Assembly (NCBI RefSeq): GCF_019511345.1 | Contig: NZ_JAEUAK010000003.1 | Span: forward strand, 62,001-126,000 | Direction of reading: 5' to 3' | Source: Rhizobium mesosinicum | GTDB taxonomy: Bacteria; Pseudomonadota; Alphaproteobacteria; Rhizobiales; Rhizobiaceae | DNA: 64,000 nucleotides | In this document: piece after piece, positions 52,814-61,587 of the stretch | Position numbering within the stretch: the stretch's first letter is position 1 | Layout: the number at the start of each line of letters is the position of its first letter | The notes under the pieces: generated by a model | Seen by the model: only the letters and a program-made list of their open reading frames with translations | The model's database searches: none | Told to the model about the DNA's origin: nothing | Program-made: the position numbers and the translations under genes

Positions 52814-52836
52814 GTTTGTTTTCAATCGAAACAAAC
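52814..52836. promoter_or_regulatory. perfect inverted repeat between cidA and the importer operon
   Basis: GTTTGTTT (52814-52821) and AAACAAAC (52829-52836) are perfect inverted copies with a 7-nt spacer. The site is 13 bp from the cidA ATG and 60 bp from the importer SBP ATG. It is the best candidate operator for the second ROK repressor, acting on both divergent units. Confidence 0.6.
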
Positions 52837-52895
52837 GAGAGGGTTGTCGTTTGTCTGAGATCCGGCGTGGTGCCGGTTGGTTGGAGGAGGACTAC

Positions 52896-54149
52896 ATGCG
52901 TTTATCGTTCAAAATAATGGCCCTGACGGCTGCACTGAGCGCCTCGGTCAGCGGCCATGCGTTTGCGGCTGAAAGCGTCGAGGTGTTGCACTGGTGGACA
53001 TCGGGCGGAGAGGCTGCAGCTGTGGGCGTTCTCAAGGACGATCTGCAGAAGAATGGCGTCAGTTGGCAGGATATGCCGGTCGCCGGGGGCGGCGGTGAAG
53101 CTGCAACAACTACTCTCAAAGCGCGAGTCGCCGCCGGCAATCCCCCGACGGCTGCTCAGCTTCTCGGAATGGCCGTTAACGAGTGGTCCGAGCAGGGTCT
53201 TCTCGGTGACTTGACCTCGGTTGCCCAAAAAGAGGGATGGGACAAGGTCGTCCCGGATCAGATCAAGCAGTTCGCTGTTCATGATGGGAAGTGGCAGGCC
53301 GTTCCAGTTAACATACATCGGCCCAACTGGCTCTGGATCAACGCTAAAGTTTTCAAGGACAACGGGCTGGAGCCACCGAAAACCTGGGACGAGTTCAACG
53401 CGGTTGCCGAAAAGCTCAAAGCCAAGGGTATTACGCCCCTGGCGCATGGCGGACAGCCGTGGCAGGACGCGACGATCTTTGACGACGTGGTTCTCGGGCT
53501 CGGCGGGCCGGACTTCTACAAGAAAGCCATCATCGAGCTGGATGAGGCCGCGCTCGGCTCGGACACGATGGTCAAGGTCTTCGACCAAATGCGCAAGATC
53601 CGCGGTTATGTCGATCCGAACTTTTCCGGCCGCGACTGGAACCTTGCAACGGGAATGGTGCTCAAGGGCGACGCAGCGATGCAGCTTATGGGCGACTGGG
53701 CCAAGGGCGAAATCGTCAAGGCCGGCATGAAACCCGGCGTCGATATCCTCTGCGTTACCGCACCAGGCACCGAGGGCTCGTTCCTTTTCAACACGGATTT
53801 TCTCGCGATGTTCCCGGTCGGCGCAGACAAGGTCGATGCACAGACCAAGCTTGCATCGAGCGTCATGTCGCCTGAATTTCAGCAAGCCTTCAATCTCGTG
53901 AAAGGATCGATCCCAGCGCGTTCCGACGTGTCGGGCGACAAGTTCGATGTCTGCGCTCAGAAATCCATGGCCGACCTGAAGACGGCCGAGAAGGCCAGCA
54001 CCCTGATGGGGTCGCTTGCTCACGGCCACGCTGAACCCGCGTCGATCCAGCGTGCGATCTTCGACGTCGTGACCCAGCATTTCAACTCGGACATGTCGTC
54101 CAAGGATGCCGTGTCTGCGCTGATCAGCTCCATCCAGGCTGCGAAGTAA
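52896..54149 (+). CDS. glucose/mannose-type ABC transporter binding protein
   Basis: A 417-aa class 1 sugar-binding protein. A signal peptide (about 1-24, with AFAA-E at the cleavage site) is followed by VEVLHWWTSGGEAAAVGVLK, typical of the GtsA/GlcB branch, and by VPVNIHRPNWLWINAKVF. Further on come LAHGGQPWQDATIFDDVVLG and MQLMGDWAKGEIV. GGAGGAGG precedes the ATG. It begins an operon of about ten genes. A hairpin (54164-54188) follows it, a common device to keep SBP mRNA abundant. Confidence 0.9.
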   Translation: MRLSFKIMALTAALSASVSGHAFAAESVEVLHWWTSGGEAAAVGVLKDDLQKNGVSWQDMPVAGGGGEAATTTLKARVAAGNPPTAAQLLGMAVNEWSEQGLLGDLTSVAQKEGWDKVVPDQIKQFAVHDGKWQAVPVNIHRPNWLWINAKVFKDNGLEPPKTWDEFNAVAEKLKAKGITPLAHGGQPWQDATIFDDVVLGLGGPDFYKKAIIELDEAALGSDTMVKVFDQMRKIRGYVDPNFSGRDWNLATGMVLKGDAAMQLMGDWAKGEIVKAGMKPGVDILCVTAPGTEGSFLFNTDFLAMFPVGADKVDAQTKLASSVMSPEFQQAFNLVKGSIPARSDVSGDKFDVCAQKSMADLKTAEKASTLMGSLAHGHAEPASIQRAIFDVVTQHFNSDMSSKDAVSALISSIQAAK

Positions 54150-54163
54150 CCAGTTCCTCCCTG

Positions 54164-54188
54164 CCCCTGCCGTCGAGAGGCGGCGGGG
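54164..54188 (+). terminator. intercistronic hairpin after the binding-protein gene
   Basis: CCCC-T-GCCG (54164-54172) pairs with CGGC-GGGG (54181-54188) around an 8-nt loop, with one bulged T. It lies between the SBP and first permease genes, where such stems stabilise or partly terminate the transcript so that more SBP than permease is made. Confidence 0.5.
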
Positions 54189-54238
54189 GTATCCTGAAGC
54201 GAGGTTGCGCACCCGTCCGACCACGGGAGGCCGACCTG

Positions 54239-55138
54239 TTGATTCCGAGCCAGCAGATGTCCTTTTCAAAACGCCTTGGCAAGGTAATGCCAGCTATCGT
54301 CCTGTCGCCATCGTTGGCGGTCATCACGGTCTGCGTCTATGGCTTCATCGCCTACACTGCGCTGTTATCCTTCACCGGATCAAAGATGTTCGCCAACTTC
54401 ACTTTCGTTGGGTGGCGACAGTATGGAAGACTTTTTGAAAACCCCCGATGGATCACGGCCATTGAAAACATGGCGATCTTTGGGTGCCTCTATATCATTG
54501 GAGCGACCTGCCTTGGCCTGTTCATCGCCATCCTGATTGATCAGCGTATCCGCTTCGAGGGTGTGTTTCGGGCGGTCTTCCTTTACCCGATGGCGCTCTC
54601 ATTCGTGGTTACGGGCGTCATCTGGCAGTGGCTGTTGAACCCTGGCCTCGGCTTGGAGCACATGATGCGCGAGCTTGGCTGGGAGTCCTTTTCGTTTCAG
54701 TGGCTGATCGAGCCCGACCGCGCGATCTACACGATCGTCATCGCCGGCGTCTGGCAGGTGACCGGTTTCGTCATGGCGCTTTTCCTGGCCGGCCTTCGCG
54801 GGATAGATACCGAGATTCTTCGGGCTGCCCGCATAGACGGGGCCCCCATACACAAAGTATACACGCGCATCATCATTCCAGCCCTTCGGCCAGCCTTCCT
54901 CACGGTTTTCGTGATCGAGGCGCATCTCGCCATCAAGAGCTACGACCTTGTCGTCGCGCTCACGAAGGGTGGTCCTGGCGTGTCCACCGAACTTCCATCG
55001 ACGTTCATGTATTCGATGACATTCACGCGTAACGAGCTCGCGGTCGGCGCGGCCAGCGCGACCGTCATGCTCGTTACTCTGGCAAGCATCATCATCCCCT
55101 ATCTTTATTCGGAGCTGCGCAATGAGCCTGCGACTTGA
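54239..55138 (+). CDS. sugar ABC transporter permease (MalF/GtsB-like)
   Basis: A 299-aa BPD_transp_1 permease with six helices. The EAA loop is EILRAARIDGAPIHKVYTRI near 195-214. It begins with a TTG at 54239, 8 nt after GGGAGG; ATG codons further in lack a ribosome site. Its stop lies 17 bp inside the next permease gene, so translation is coupled. It pairs with the 55122 permease. Confidence 0.9.
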   Translation: MIPSQQMSFSKRLGKVMPAIVLSPSLAVITVCVYGFIAYTALLSFTGSKMFANFTFVGWRQYGRLFENPRWITAIENMAIFGCLYIIGATCLGLFIAILIDQRIRFEGVFRAVFLYPMALSFVVTGVIWQWLLNPGLGLEHMMRELGWESFSFQWLIEPDRAIYTIVIAGVWQVTGFVMALFLAGLRGIDTEILRAARIDGAPIHKVYTRIIIPALRPAFLTVFVIEAHLAIKSYDLVVALTKGGPGVSTELPSTFMYSMTFTRNELAVGAASATVMLVTLASIIIPYLYSELRNEPAT

Positions 55139-56033
55139 TGCGGAAAGCGCCGCAATCCTATCGAAGGGCACCGACATAAAAGTGACCCGTATTCTCGGCC
55201 GGAGCTTTATCTATGGATGCCTGATTATCGCAGCCGCGGTTTTCCTGGCGCCCCTTGTTTCCATGATCTTCACGTCCCTGAAAAGCATGGACGAAATTCG
55301 GTCCGGCAATATTCTGTCGTTTCCGAAAACGATCACGTTCCAAGCATGGAAGCACGTCTGGGATTCAGCATGCATCGGGGTTACCTGCGGGGGGCTAAAG
55401 GGCTACTTCGGCAATTCCTTCCTGATTGTCATACCGGCCACACTGCTGTCGGTGGGCTTCGGAGCACTGAACGGATACATTTTCGCAAATAGGCGGTTTA
55501 GGGGCGACAATATCCTCTTCGGCCTCGTCCTGTTCGGCTGCTTTATCCCACTACAGATCGTACTAATCCCGATGGCCAGCCTCCTCGGGCAATTGAAACT
55601 CGCCGGCACGATACCGGGTCTCGTTCTCGTTCACGTCGTTTACGGAATTTGCTTCACGACGATGTTCTTCAGAAACTATTTCGTGACCGTGCCGGCGGAG
55701 ATTTTCAAGGCGGCACGTATCGACGGGGCCGGGTTCTGGGCCGTGTTCTTCCGGATACTACTGCCGATCTCCTGGCCGATCGTGATGGTGTCCATCATCT
55801 GGCAGTTCACGGGGGTCTGGAATGACTTTCTGTTCGGGGTTTCGTTCGCAGCCGGCTCCAGTCAACCGGTGACGGTCGCTCTGAACAACCTGGTCAATAC
55901 ATCAACAGGCACCAAAGCTTACAACGAAGACATGGCCGCCGCGATGATCGCCGCGCTGCCCACCATAATTATTTACGTGGCGGCAGGGCGGTACTTCCTT
56001 CGTGGCCTGATGGCCGGTGCAGTGAAGGGATAA
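55122..56033 (+). CDS. sugar ABC transporter permease (MalG/GtsC-like)
   Basis: A 303-aa BPD_transp_1 permease. The EAA loop is EIFKAARIDGAGFWAVFFRI near 188-207. The C-terminal GTKAYNEDMAAAMIAALPTI and the last helix (RYFLRGLMAGAVKG) follow the MalG pattern. The first 20 residues are hydrophilic. It overlaps the previous gene by 17 bp and precedes the ATPase by 5 bp. Confidence 0.9.
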   Translation: MSLRLDAESAAILSKGTDIKVTRILGRSFIYGCLIIAAAVFLAPLVSMIFTSLKSMDEIRSGNILSFPKTITFQAWKHVWDSACIGVTCGGLKGYFGNSFLIVIPATLLSVGFGALNGYIFANRRFRGDNILFGLVLFGCFIPLQIVLIPMASLLGQLKLAGTIPGLVLVHVVYGICFTTMFFRNYFVTVPAEIFKAARIDGAGFWAVFFRILLPISWPIVMVSIIWQFTGVWNDFLFGVSFAAGSSQPVTVALNNLVNTSTGTKAYNEDMAAAMIAALPTIIIYVAAGRYFLRGLMAGAVKG

Positions 56034-56038
56034 CGACG

Positions 56039-57124
56039 ATGGCCAACCTGGCGATCAATCACATCAACAAAAGCTTCGGTAGCCTGACGGTTCTGAAGGA
56101 CATCAACATCTCCATTGAAGACAGGGAGTTCCTTGTCCTTGTCGGTCCTTCAGGCTGCGGAAAATCGACCCTGCTCTCCATCATTGCGGGACTGGACGAG
56201 CACACATCGGGCTCGATCACCATCGATGGTAAATCTGTTCAGGGCCTTGAACCGAAGGAAAGAGACATTGCGATGGTGTTTCAATCCTATGCGCTCTACC
56301 CTGCAATGACAGTCGAACAGAACATCGGCTTTTCGCTGGAGATGAGCAAGATGCCGAAAGCCGAAAGGGTGGAGCGCGTCGGCAAGGTGGCAGATCTGCT
56401 GCAGATCCGCCACTTGCTCAAGCGGCGTCCAGGCCAGCTCTCGGGCGGGCAGCGTCAGCGTGTTGCCATGGGACGAGCGCTGGTTCGCGAGCCGAAGATC
56501 TTTCTCTTCGACGAGCCGCTATCAAACCTCGATGCGAAGTTGCGTGTGGAAATGCGCACCGAGATCAAGAAACTGCACCAGCGACTCGGGGCAACCATCG
56601 TCTACGTCACACACGACCAGATCGAGGCCATGACGATGGCGACCCGCATCGCCGTGATGAAGGACGGTATTCTGCAGCAGTTCGGTACGCCCGAAGACAT
56701 CTACGATCGGCCCGCAAACGTGTTCGTCGCGACCTTCATGGGTTCGCCGCCGATGAACCTCCTCCCCGCCGTAGTCACTTCCGGCTCCCAGAGCCTCTCC
56801 ATTAAAGGTGCGGATACGACTTTGCCGGTCCCCATGTCAGTCATCGACATGCCTGCCCCCGGCAGGGAGGTGCTTCTGGGCCTCAGGCCGGAATGGATTT
56901 CACTGGCGACGGACGGCAATTCCTCCAATCCAAGACTGACGCTGCATGTGGATGTCATCGAGCCCACTGGCCCGGATGTGTTCGTGGCCCTGCGCACCGG
57001 TGAGCGCGAAATCATGTCGCGCCTGCCCACGGGCACTCCAGTCCGGATCGGAGAGAAATCATCCTTCGCACTCGACCTTTCAAAGGCAGTTCTCTTCGAC
57101 GCCGAGACCGGCGTCGCTCTCTAA
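56039..57124 (+). CDS. sugar ABC transporter ATPase (UgpC/MalK-type)
   Basis: A 361-aa ATPase: Walker A GPSGCGKST (about 38-46), Q-loop VFQSYALYPAMTV, signature LSGGQRQRVAMGRAL (about 135-149), Walker B IFLFDEPLSNLDAKLR, H-loop VTHDQIEAMTMA. A C-terminal TOBE/MalK-like regulatory domain follows from about 240 (VLLGLRPEWISL near 282). This completes a CUT1-type importer with the SBP and two permeases. Confidence 0.94.
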   Translation: MANLAINHINKSFGSLTVLKDINISIEDREFLVLVGPSGCGKSTLLSIIAGLDEHTSGSITIDGKSVQGLEPKERDIAMVFQSYALYPAMTVEQNIGFSLEMSKMPKAERVERVGKVADLLQIRHLLKRRPGQLSGGQRQRVAMGRALVREPKIFLFDEPLSNLDAKLRVEMRTEIKKLHQRLGATIVYVTHDQIEAMTMATRIAVMKDGILQQFGTPEDIYDRPANVFVATFMGSPPMNLLPAVVTSGSQSLSIKGADTTLPVPMSVIDMPAPGREVLLGLRPEWISLATDGNSSNPRLTLHVDVIEPTGPDVFVALRTGEREIMSRLPTGTPVRIGEKSSFALDLSKAVLFDAETGVAL

Positions 57125-57149
57125 CCACTAACTTCCCAAGGACTTACCA

Positions 57150-58226
57150 ATGCCAGCAAAACAGGAAAGACGCCTTCGCGTCGGCGTACTCGGGGCCGGT
57201 CAGATTGCCCAGGCAGCGCATTTCGAAGCCTGCACGAAGGCCGCAAACGCCGATCTCTATGCTATCTGCGATGTCGCTGACGATCTGCGCGAGCGCATGG
57301 TGATCACCCACGGCGCGCAAAAATCATACAACGACTACGACAAGATGCTGGCTGATCCGGATCTCGATGCCGTCATCATCGCCACGGCCGATGCCTTCCA
57401 CGTTCCAGCTTCGATTCGAGCACTGGAAGCGGGCAAGCACGTCTTGTGTGAAAAGCCGGTCGGCGTCACCGTCGAGGAATGCGTCGAGCTGAAGGCCGCC
57501 GTCGAAAAATCCGGCAAGACCTTCCAGGTCGGCCACATGAAGCGCTTTGACGCAGGTCTGCAGGCTGCCAAATCGTTCATCCGTGACGGGATGGGCGATC
57601 TGATTGCGCTGAAGGCTTGGTATTGCGACAATACGCACCGCTACCCAATGACGGATGCCGTGCAGCCGCTGATCGTGACCAGCGCGCATGCCAAGCGTCC
57701 TTCCACGAACCCCAAGGCTGATCTTCGTCGCTACTATATGCTGGCTCATGGCTGCCACCTGATCGATACCGCGCGCTATTTCGCCGGCGATATCGTCTCT
57801 GTGAACGCCCGGCTTTCCGAGCGCTCCGGCATCTGGTGCTGGTTCGTTGATGTTGAGTTTGCCTCCGGCACTCTTGGCCATCTCGATCTGACGGTTCAGG
57901 TACGCATGGACTGGCACGAAGGGTTCCAGATCTATGGCAAGAACGGCAGCATTCTCGGAAAGACGTACAACCCGTGGTATTATAAGTCGAGCGAGGTCGA
58001 TATCTTCCGCGAGGCAGATGGAGCGACCCACCGCGTTCTCGGCGCCGACGGGCACTTCTACCGCCGCCAGGTCGAAGGCTTCGCACGCACCATTCTCGAC
58101 GGTGCACCGATGGAAGGTGCCGACATCACCGACGGGTTGGCCTCGGTCCAGGCTATGGTTGCGATCGCCCGCTCCGCTGAAAGCGGGAAGCCTGCTGCAC
58201 TTGCCGACGTCACGGGTGGCCTGTGA
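57150..58226 (+). CDS. Gfo/Idh/MocA-family oxidoreductase
   Basis: A 358-aa NAD(P)-dependent dehydrogenase: an N-terminal Rossmann domain (GVLGAGQIAQAAHF, about 11-24; catalytic-region motif CEKPVGVT near 101) and a C-terminal alpha/beta domain with GHMKRFDAG, then AHGCHLIDTARYFAGD near 202-217. Family members oxidise sugars or inositols at C1, C2, C3 or C5. In this operon it probably oxidises the imported sugar or a hydrolysis product. It overlaps the next gene by 1 base (TGATG). Confidence 0.9.
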   Translation: MPAKQERRLRVGVLGAGQIAQAAHFEACTKAANADLYAICDVADDLRERMVITHGAQKSYNDYDKMLADPDLDAVIIATADAFHVPASIRALEAGKHVLCEKPVGVTVEECVELKAAVEKSGKTFQVGHMKRFDAGLQAAKSFIRDGMGDLIALKAWYCDNTHRYPMTDAVQPLIVTSAHAKRPSTNPKADLRRYYMLAHGCHLIDTARYFAGDIVSVNARLSERSGIWCWFVDVEFASGTLGHLDLTVQVRMDWHEGFQIYGKNGSILGKTYNPWYYKSSEVDIFREADGATHRVLGADGHFYRRQVEGFARTILDGAPMEGADITDGLASVQAMVAIARSAESGKPAALADVTGGL

Positions 58227-59062
58227 TGAAGCTCGGGATATTTGCAAAGACCTTTGATGGCAACGATCCCGAAACGGTCCTCAAGGCTGTCGCGGCGGCC
58301 GGGTTCGTCTGCGCACAATACAATATGGCCTGTTCCGGCCTGCCATCCATGCCGGAAGTGATTCCTGCGGCACAGGCCAGAGCGGTAAGCGATGCAGCAG
58401 ACGCTACCGGCGTGGACGTTGTCGCTGTGTCGGGCACCTACAACATGATCCATCCCGACCCGGCCATTCGCGCCGCCGGTCACGCTAAGCTTGAGATCAT
58501 TGCCCGCAATTGTGCGGGCATGTCGACCGGGCTCATCACGCTGTGCACCGGCACGCGCGATCCTGTCGACCAGTGGAAGGAGCATCCGGATAACAATACG
58601 CCAGAAGCATGGCGCGATCTCTTGGAAGCCATGGAAACGGCGGTTGGTATCGCCGACCGCTACGACGTCGATCTCGGCATCGAACCGGAGCTTGCGAATG
58701 TTGTAAATTCGGCGGCGAAGGCTCGCCGGCTCATTGACGAAGTAAAGAGCCCGCGCATCAAGGTCGTGCTCGACCCGGCCAACCTCTTCGAGATCACAAG
58801 TATTGAAGAGCAGCGCGCTCTCGTATCGGACGCCATTGACCTTCTCGCGGATCGCATCGTCATGGCCCATGCAAAGGATCGCAATCCGGACGGCAGCTTC
58901 GCGACGGCCGGCAAGGGAGTGCTAGACTACGGCCATTACCTCGGCCGCCTTAAAAGCATCGGCTTTGAAGGCAGCCTGATCACCCACGGTCTGTCGGCAG
59001 GCGAAGCGCCCGGCGTCTCGACTTTTCTGAAAAATCATCTGCAGGACGGAGTGGCCACATGA
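58226..59062 (+). CDS. sugar phosphate isomerase/epimerase-like TIM barrel
   Basis: A 278-aa AP-endonuclease-2/xylose-isomerase-like protein. Metal-site landmarks are LGIEPELANVVNS (Glu near 153), VVLDPANLFEI (Asp near 186), RIVMAHAKDR (His near 214) and a late YLGRLKSIGFEGSL. It probably catalyses an aldose-ketose isomerisation or 3-keto-sugar dehydration or epimerisation together with the preceding oxidoreductase, a pairing common in rhizobial sugar operons. The exact substrate is unknown. It overlaps the hydrolase gene by 4 bp. Confidence 0.87.
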   Translation: MKLGIFAKTFDGNDPETVLKAVAAAGFVCAQYNMACSGLPSMPEVIPAAQARAVSDAADATGVDVVAVSGTYNMIHPDPAIRAAGHAKLEIIARNCAGMSTGLITLCTGTRDPVDQWKEHPDNNTPEAWRDLLEAMETAVGIADRYDVDLGIEPELANVVNSAAKARRLIDEVKSPRIKVVLDPANLFEITSIEEQRALVSDAIDLLADRIVMAHAKDRNPDGSFATAGKGVLDYGHYLGRLKSIGFEGSLITHGLSAGEAPGVSTFLKNHLQDGVAT

Positions 59063-59886
59063 GCACGGCCATCGGCACGTTCGAAACCTCTGACGGCACG
59101 TTGCTGAATGTCGACTTAACTGGCGAAGGGCAGACCGTCGTCTTTCAGCACGGCCTTTGCGGCGATGCTGGCCAGACGCGCGAAGCTTTTCCGACCGAGC
59201 CGGGGCTGCGCCGGATTACGGTGGAGGCGAGGGGCCACGGCCGCTCACAGCCGGCCAGGCTCGACAAGCTGTCGATCGAGACGTTCGCGGACGACATTGC
59301 AATATACATCGAACGCAATCTGCAGGCGCCCGTGGTGATCGGCGGCATTTCTATGGGGGCGGCAATCGCGTTGCGACTTGCGGTCAAACGGCCCGATCTC
59401 ATCAATGGGCTCGTGGTTGCTCGACCTGCGTGGGCTATTGAGGCTGGCCCGGAAAACATGGCGCCGAATGCCGAAGTGGGCAGGCTGTTAAAAACCATGT
59501 CGCCTGAGGAAGCAAAGGTCGCCTTCCTCGACGGTTCGATCGGACGCCGCCTGGCAACGGACGCCCCTGACAATCTGGAGTCGCTTGCCGGTTTCTTTTC
59601 ACGGGATCCGATCCAGGTGACCGCGGCACTCCTGAGCGCGATTTCCAGCGACGGGCCAGGGGTGACAGAAGCTGAGGTTCGCAACCTTGATGTTCCAACG
59701 CTGGTGATCGGTCATGAGAAGGACCTGATTCACCCGCTCACCCACGCGCAAACCCTGGCCCGCATCATACCCGGTGCACGCCTCGTTCAAATCACGCCCA
59801 AAGTGGAAAACCGGGTGAAGTATGTTGCCGACTTCCGGCTTGCGATGGGCAATTTCCTGAAGAGCCTGAGACATGAGCAAGCCTGA
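59059..59886 (+). CDS. alpha/beta hydrolase
   Basis: A 275-aa hydrolase: VVFQHGLCGDAGQTREAF (oxyanion hole), VEARGHGRS, and nucleophile elbow GISMGAAIALRL (Ser near 97). The acid strand is VPTLVIGHEKDLIHPL. Where the catalytic His is normally found (GH near the C-terminus), the sequence reads ITPKVENRVKYV, so the histidine may be displaced or lost. A lactonase or esterase working on an oxidised sugar would fit the operon. ATGA overlap with the isomerase; 14-bp overlap with the epimerase. Confidence 0.85.
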   Translation: MSTAIGTFETSDGTLLNVDLTGEGQTVVFQHGLCGDAGQTREAFPTEPGLRRITVEARGHGRSQPARLDKLSIETFADDIAIYIERNLQAPVVIGGISMGAAIALRLAVKRPDLINGLVVARPAWAIEAGPENMAPNAEVGRLLKTMSPEEAKVAFLDGSIGRRLATDAPDNLESLAGFFSRDPIQVTAALLSAISSDGPGVTEAEVRNLDVPTLVIGHEKDLIHPLTHAQTLARIIPGARLVQITPKVENRVKYVADFRLAMGNFLKSLRHEQA

Positions 59887-60574
59887 CAAAAACTGGATTG
59901 CCAGCCTGCCGAGAGACCGGCTGATCGCGGAGTTCTCCGTGTGGTCAGCTGATCTCGTACGGCTTGCCGATGATCTCGCGCGTGTGGAACCGTTCGTCGA
60001 CATCCTGCATATCGATGTCGCCGATGGTCACTTCGCGCCTGCGATGCTCTTCTTTCCTGATCTGGTCGCGGGCGTGCGCAAGGTTACCTCTCGTCCGATC
60101 CATGTTCATCTAATGGTCGCCGACAATGTACTGCTGCCGCAGATCGAACAATTCGTCGATGCCGGCAGTGATCTCATCAGCATTCATGTTGAGAACGAAG
60201 CGGTGGCTGATGCAGCGATCGATCTTCTGGACCGGCGCGGCGTTGCATCCGGCATGGTGCTGCGGGTCGAGACCCCCGTGGACCGTATCGCCAAATATGT
60301 CCCACGCCTGGATTTCGTGACGCTGCTCGGAACGGCCATCGGCGTAAAAGGGCAGGGGCTCGACGAAAGGGCTGGTACGCGACTTGAGGAAGCTGGCCGG
60401 ATCATCGCGGCCAGCGGCGCGGCGCACCGCATCGTCCTTGCCGCTGATGGCGGTATCCGTGAGCATACGGTACCGCTGCTGCGCCGGGCAGGCGCGGAGA
60501 CGGTCGTTCTCGGCTCTTTGGCTTTCAATGCTCCATCGCTTGAAGAGCGGATGGCGTGGCTACGCGCACTCTAA
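59873..60574 (+). CDS. ribulose-phosphate 3-epimerase-family protein
   Basis: A 233-aa (beta/alpha)8 epimerase of the Rpe/AlsE family. Conserved sites are AEFSVWSADLVRLADDLARV near the start, LHIDVADGHFAP (metal His and Asp, about 44-55), IHVHLMVADN and the phosphate-binding ADGGIREHTVPLLRRAGAE near 190. The family-typical VDGG is ADGG here, keeping the Asp. Given the adjacent ROK kinase, a D-allulose-6-phosphate 3-epimerase-like role is at least as likely as Rpe itself. It overlaps the hydrolase end by 14 bp. Confidence 0.86.
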   Translation: MSKPDKNWIASLPRDRLIAEFSVWSADLVRLADDLARVEPFVDILHIDVADGHFAPAMLFFPDLVAGVRKVTSRPIHVHLMVADNVLLPQIEQFVDAGSDLISIHVENEAVADAAIDLLDRRGVASGMVLRVETPVDRIAKYVPRLDFVTLLGTAIGVKGQGLDERAGTRLEEAGRIIAASGAAHRIVLAADGGIREHTVPLLRRAGAETVVLGSLAFNAPSLEERMAWLRAL

Positions 60575-60582
60575 CGCACGGT

Positions 60583-61569
60583 ATGAACATGCATCAGATC
60601 GCTATCGGGATAGACTTAGGGGGAACGCAGGTGCGCGCGGCCCTCATCGACAAGCACGGCACGATCGTTGCGCGCATGGAGGAGCCGACCGAGGCCCAGG
60701 CGGGTCCCGAGCGAGTTCTTTCGCAAATTCACGGCCTGACCGAAAAGCTGCTGGCCGCGACCAAGTCTTCCGTGGTCGTTGGCATTGGCGTGTCGACGCC
60801 GGGTCCGATCGACACCGTCAGCGGCATTGCGAAAGATATTCCGACCCTCTCAGGCTTTGCGGATTTCCCGTTGAAAGCGGAATTGCAAAGGCGCTTTGCC
60901 TTTCCCGTAAGCCTCGAGAACGACGGCATTGCCGCAGCCATCGGAGAATGGCAATTCGGGGCGGGCCGAGGGCTCGAAAATCTTGTTTACGTTACTGTGA
61001 GCACGGGCATCGGCGGGGGTGTCGTCGCGGACGGCCGCGTGGTGCGCGGCCGCAAGGGCATGGCCGCGCACATCGGCCACATGTCGGTCGAGCCTAACGG
61101 CGCGCTGTGCCCCTGTGGCAATCACGGCTGTTTCGAAGCCTATGGTTCCGGCACGGCATTCACCCTGCGCGCCAGGACGCGCGCCATCGGCTGCGAGGAG
61201 ACGACGCTGGGAAAGAACGGTAGCGAGATCCACGCGCGCGATGTCTTCGCGGCGGCGCGGAACGGCGACGCCCTTGCCAAGCGACTGATTGACGAGGAGG
61301 CGGAGATCCTCGGGCGCGGTTTTACCAGCCTGATCCACATCTTCAGCCCCGACGCCGTCGTCATGGGTGGCGGGATCTCGCACGAGTTCGAACGCCTCCA
61401 GCCCGGCATCCAGGCCTACATCGGCCAATGGGCAATGCCGGCCTTTAAGGATGTAAAGGTCGTGCGTGCCGCTCTGGGTCAGAATTCTGGTCTTGTAGGC
61501 TCGGCCGCGCTTGCCTTTCTGGCGAAACGCTTCGCGGCGGATACCTTCGCGCTTGCTGCGCACCATTGA
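60583..61569 (+). CDS. ROK-family sugar kinase
   Basis: A 328-aa ROK kinase without an HTH: ATP motif IAIGIDLGGTQVRAALID at the start, catalytic Asp in LENDGIAAAIGEW, GIGGGVVADGRVVRG, and the intact zinc motif GHMSVEP then CPCGNHGCFEAYGSG. This contrasts with the two ROK repressors of the window. The start is uncertain: ATG at 60556 (inside the epimerase gene, with GAAGAG upstream) or 60583/60589; I use 60583, which fits kinase N-termini. It probably phosphorylates the hexose or pentose handled by the operon. Confidence 0.88.
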   Translation: MNMHQIAIGIDLGGTQVRAALIDKHGTIVARMEEPTEAQAGPERVLSQIHGLTEKLLAATKSSVVVGIGVSTPGPIDTVSGIAKDIPTLSGFADFPLKAELQRRFAFPVSLENDGIAAAIGEWQFGAGRGLENLVYVTVSTGIGGGVVADGRVVRGRKGMAAHIGHMSVEPNGALCPCGNHGCFEAYGSGTAFTLRARTRAIGCEETTLGKNGSEIHARDVFAAARNGDALAKRLIDEEAEILGRGFTSLIHIFSPDAVVMGGGISHEFERLQPGIQAYIGQWAMPAFKDVKVVRAALGQNSGLVGSAALAFLAKRFAADTFALAAHH

Positions 61570-61587
61570 AAGTAAAAAGGAAAAGAT

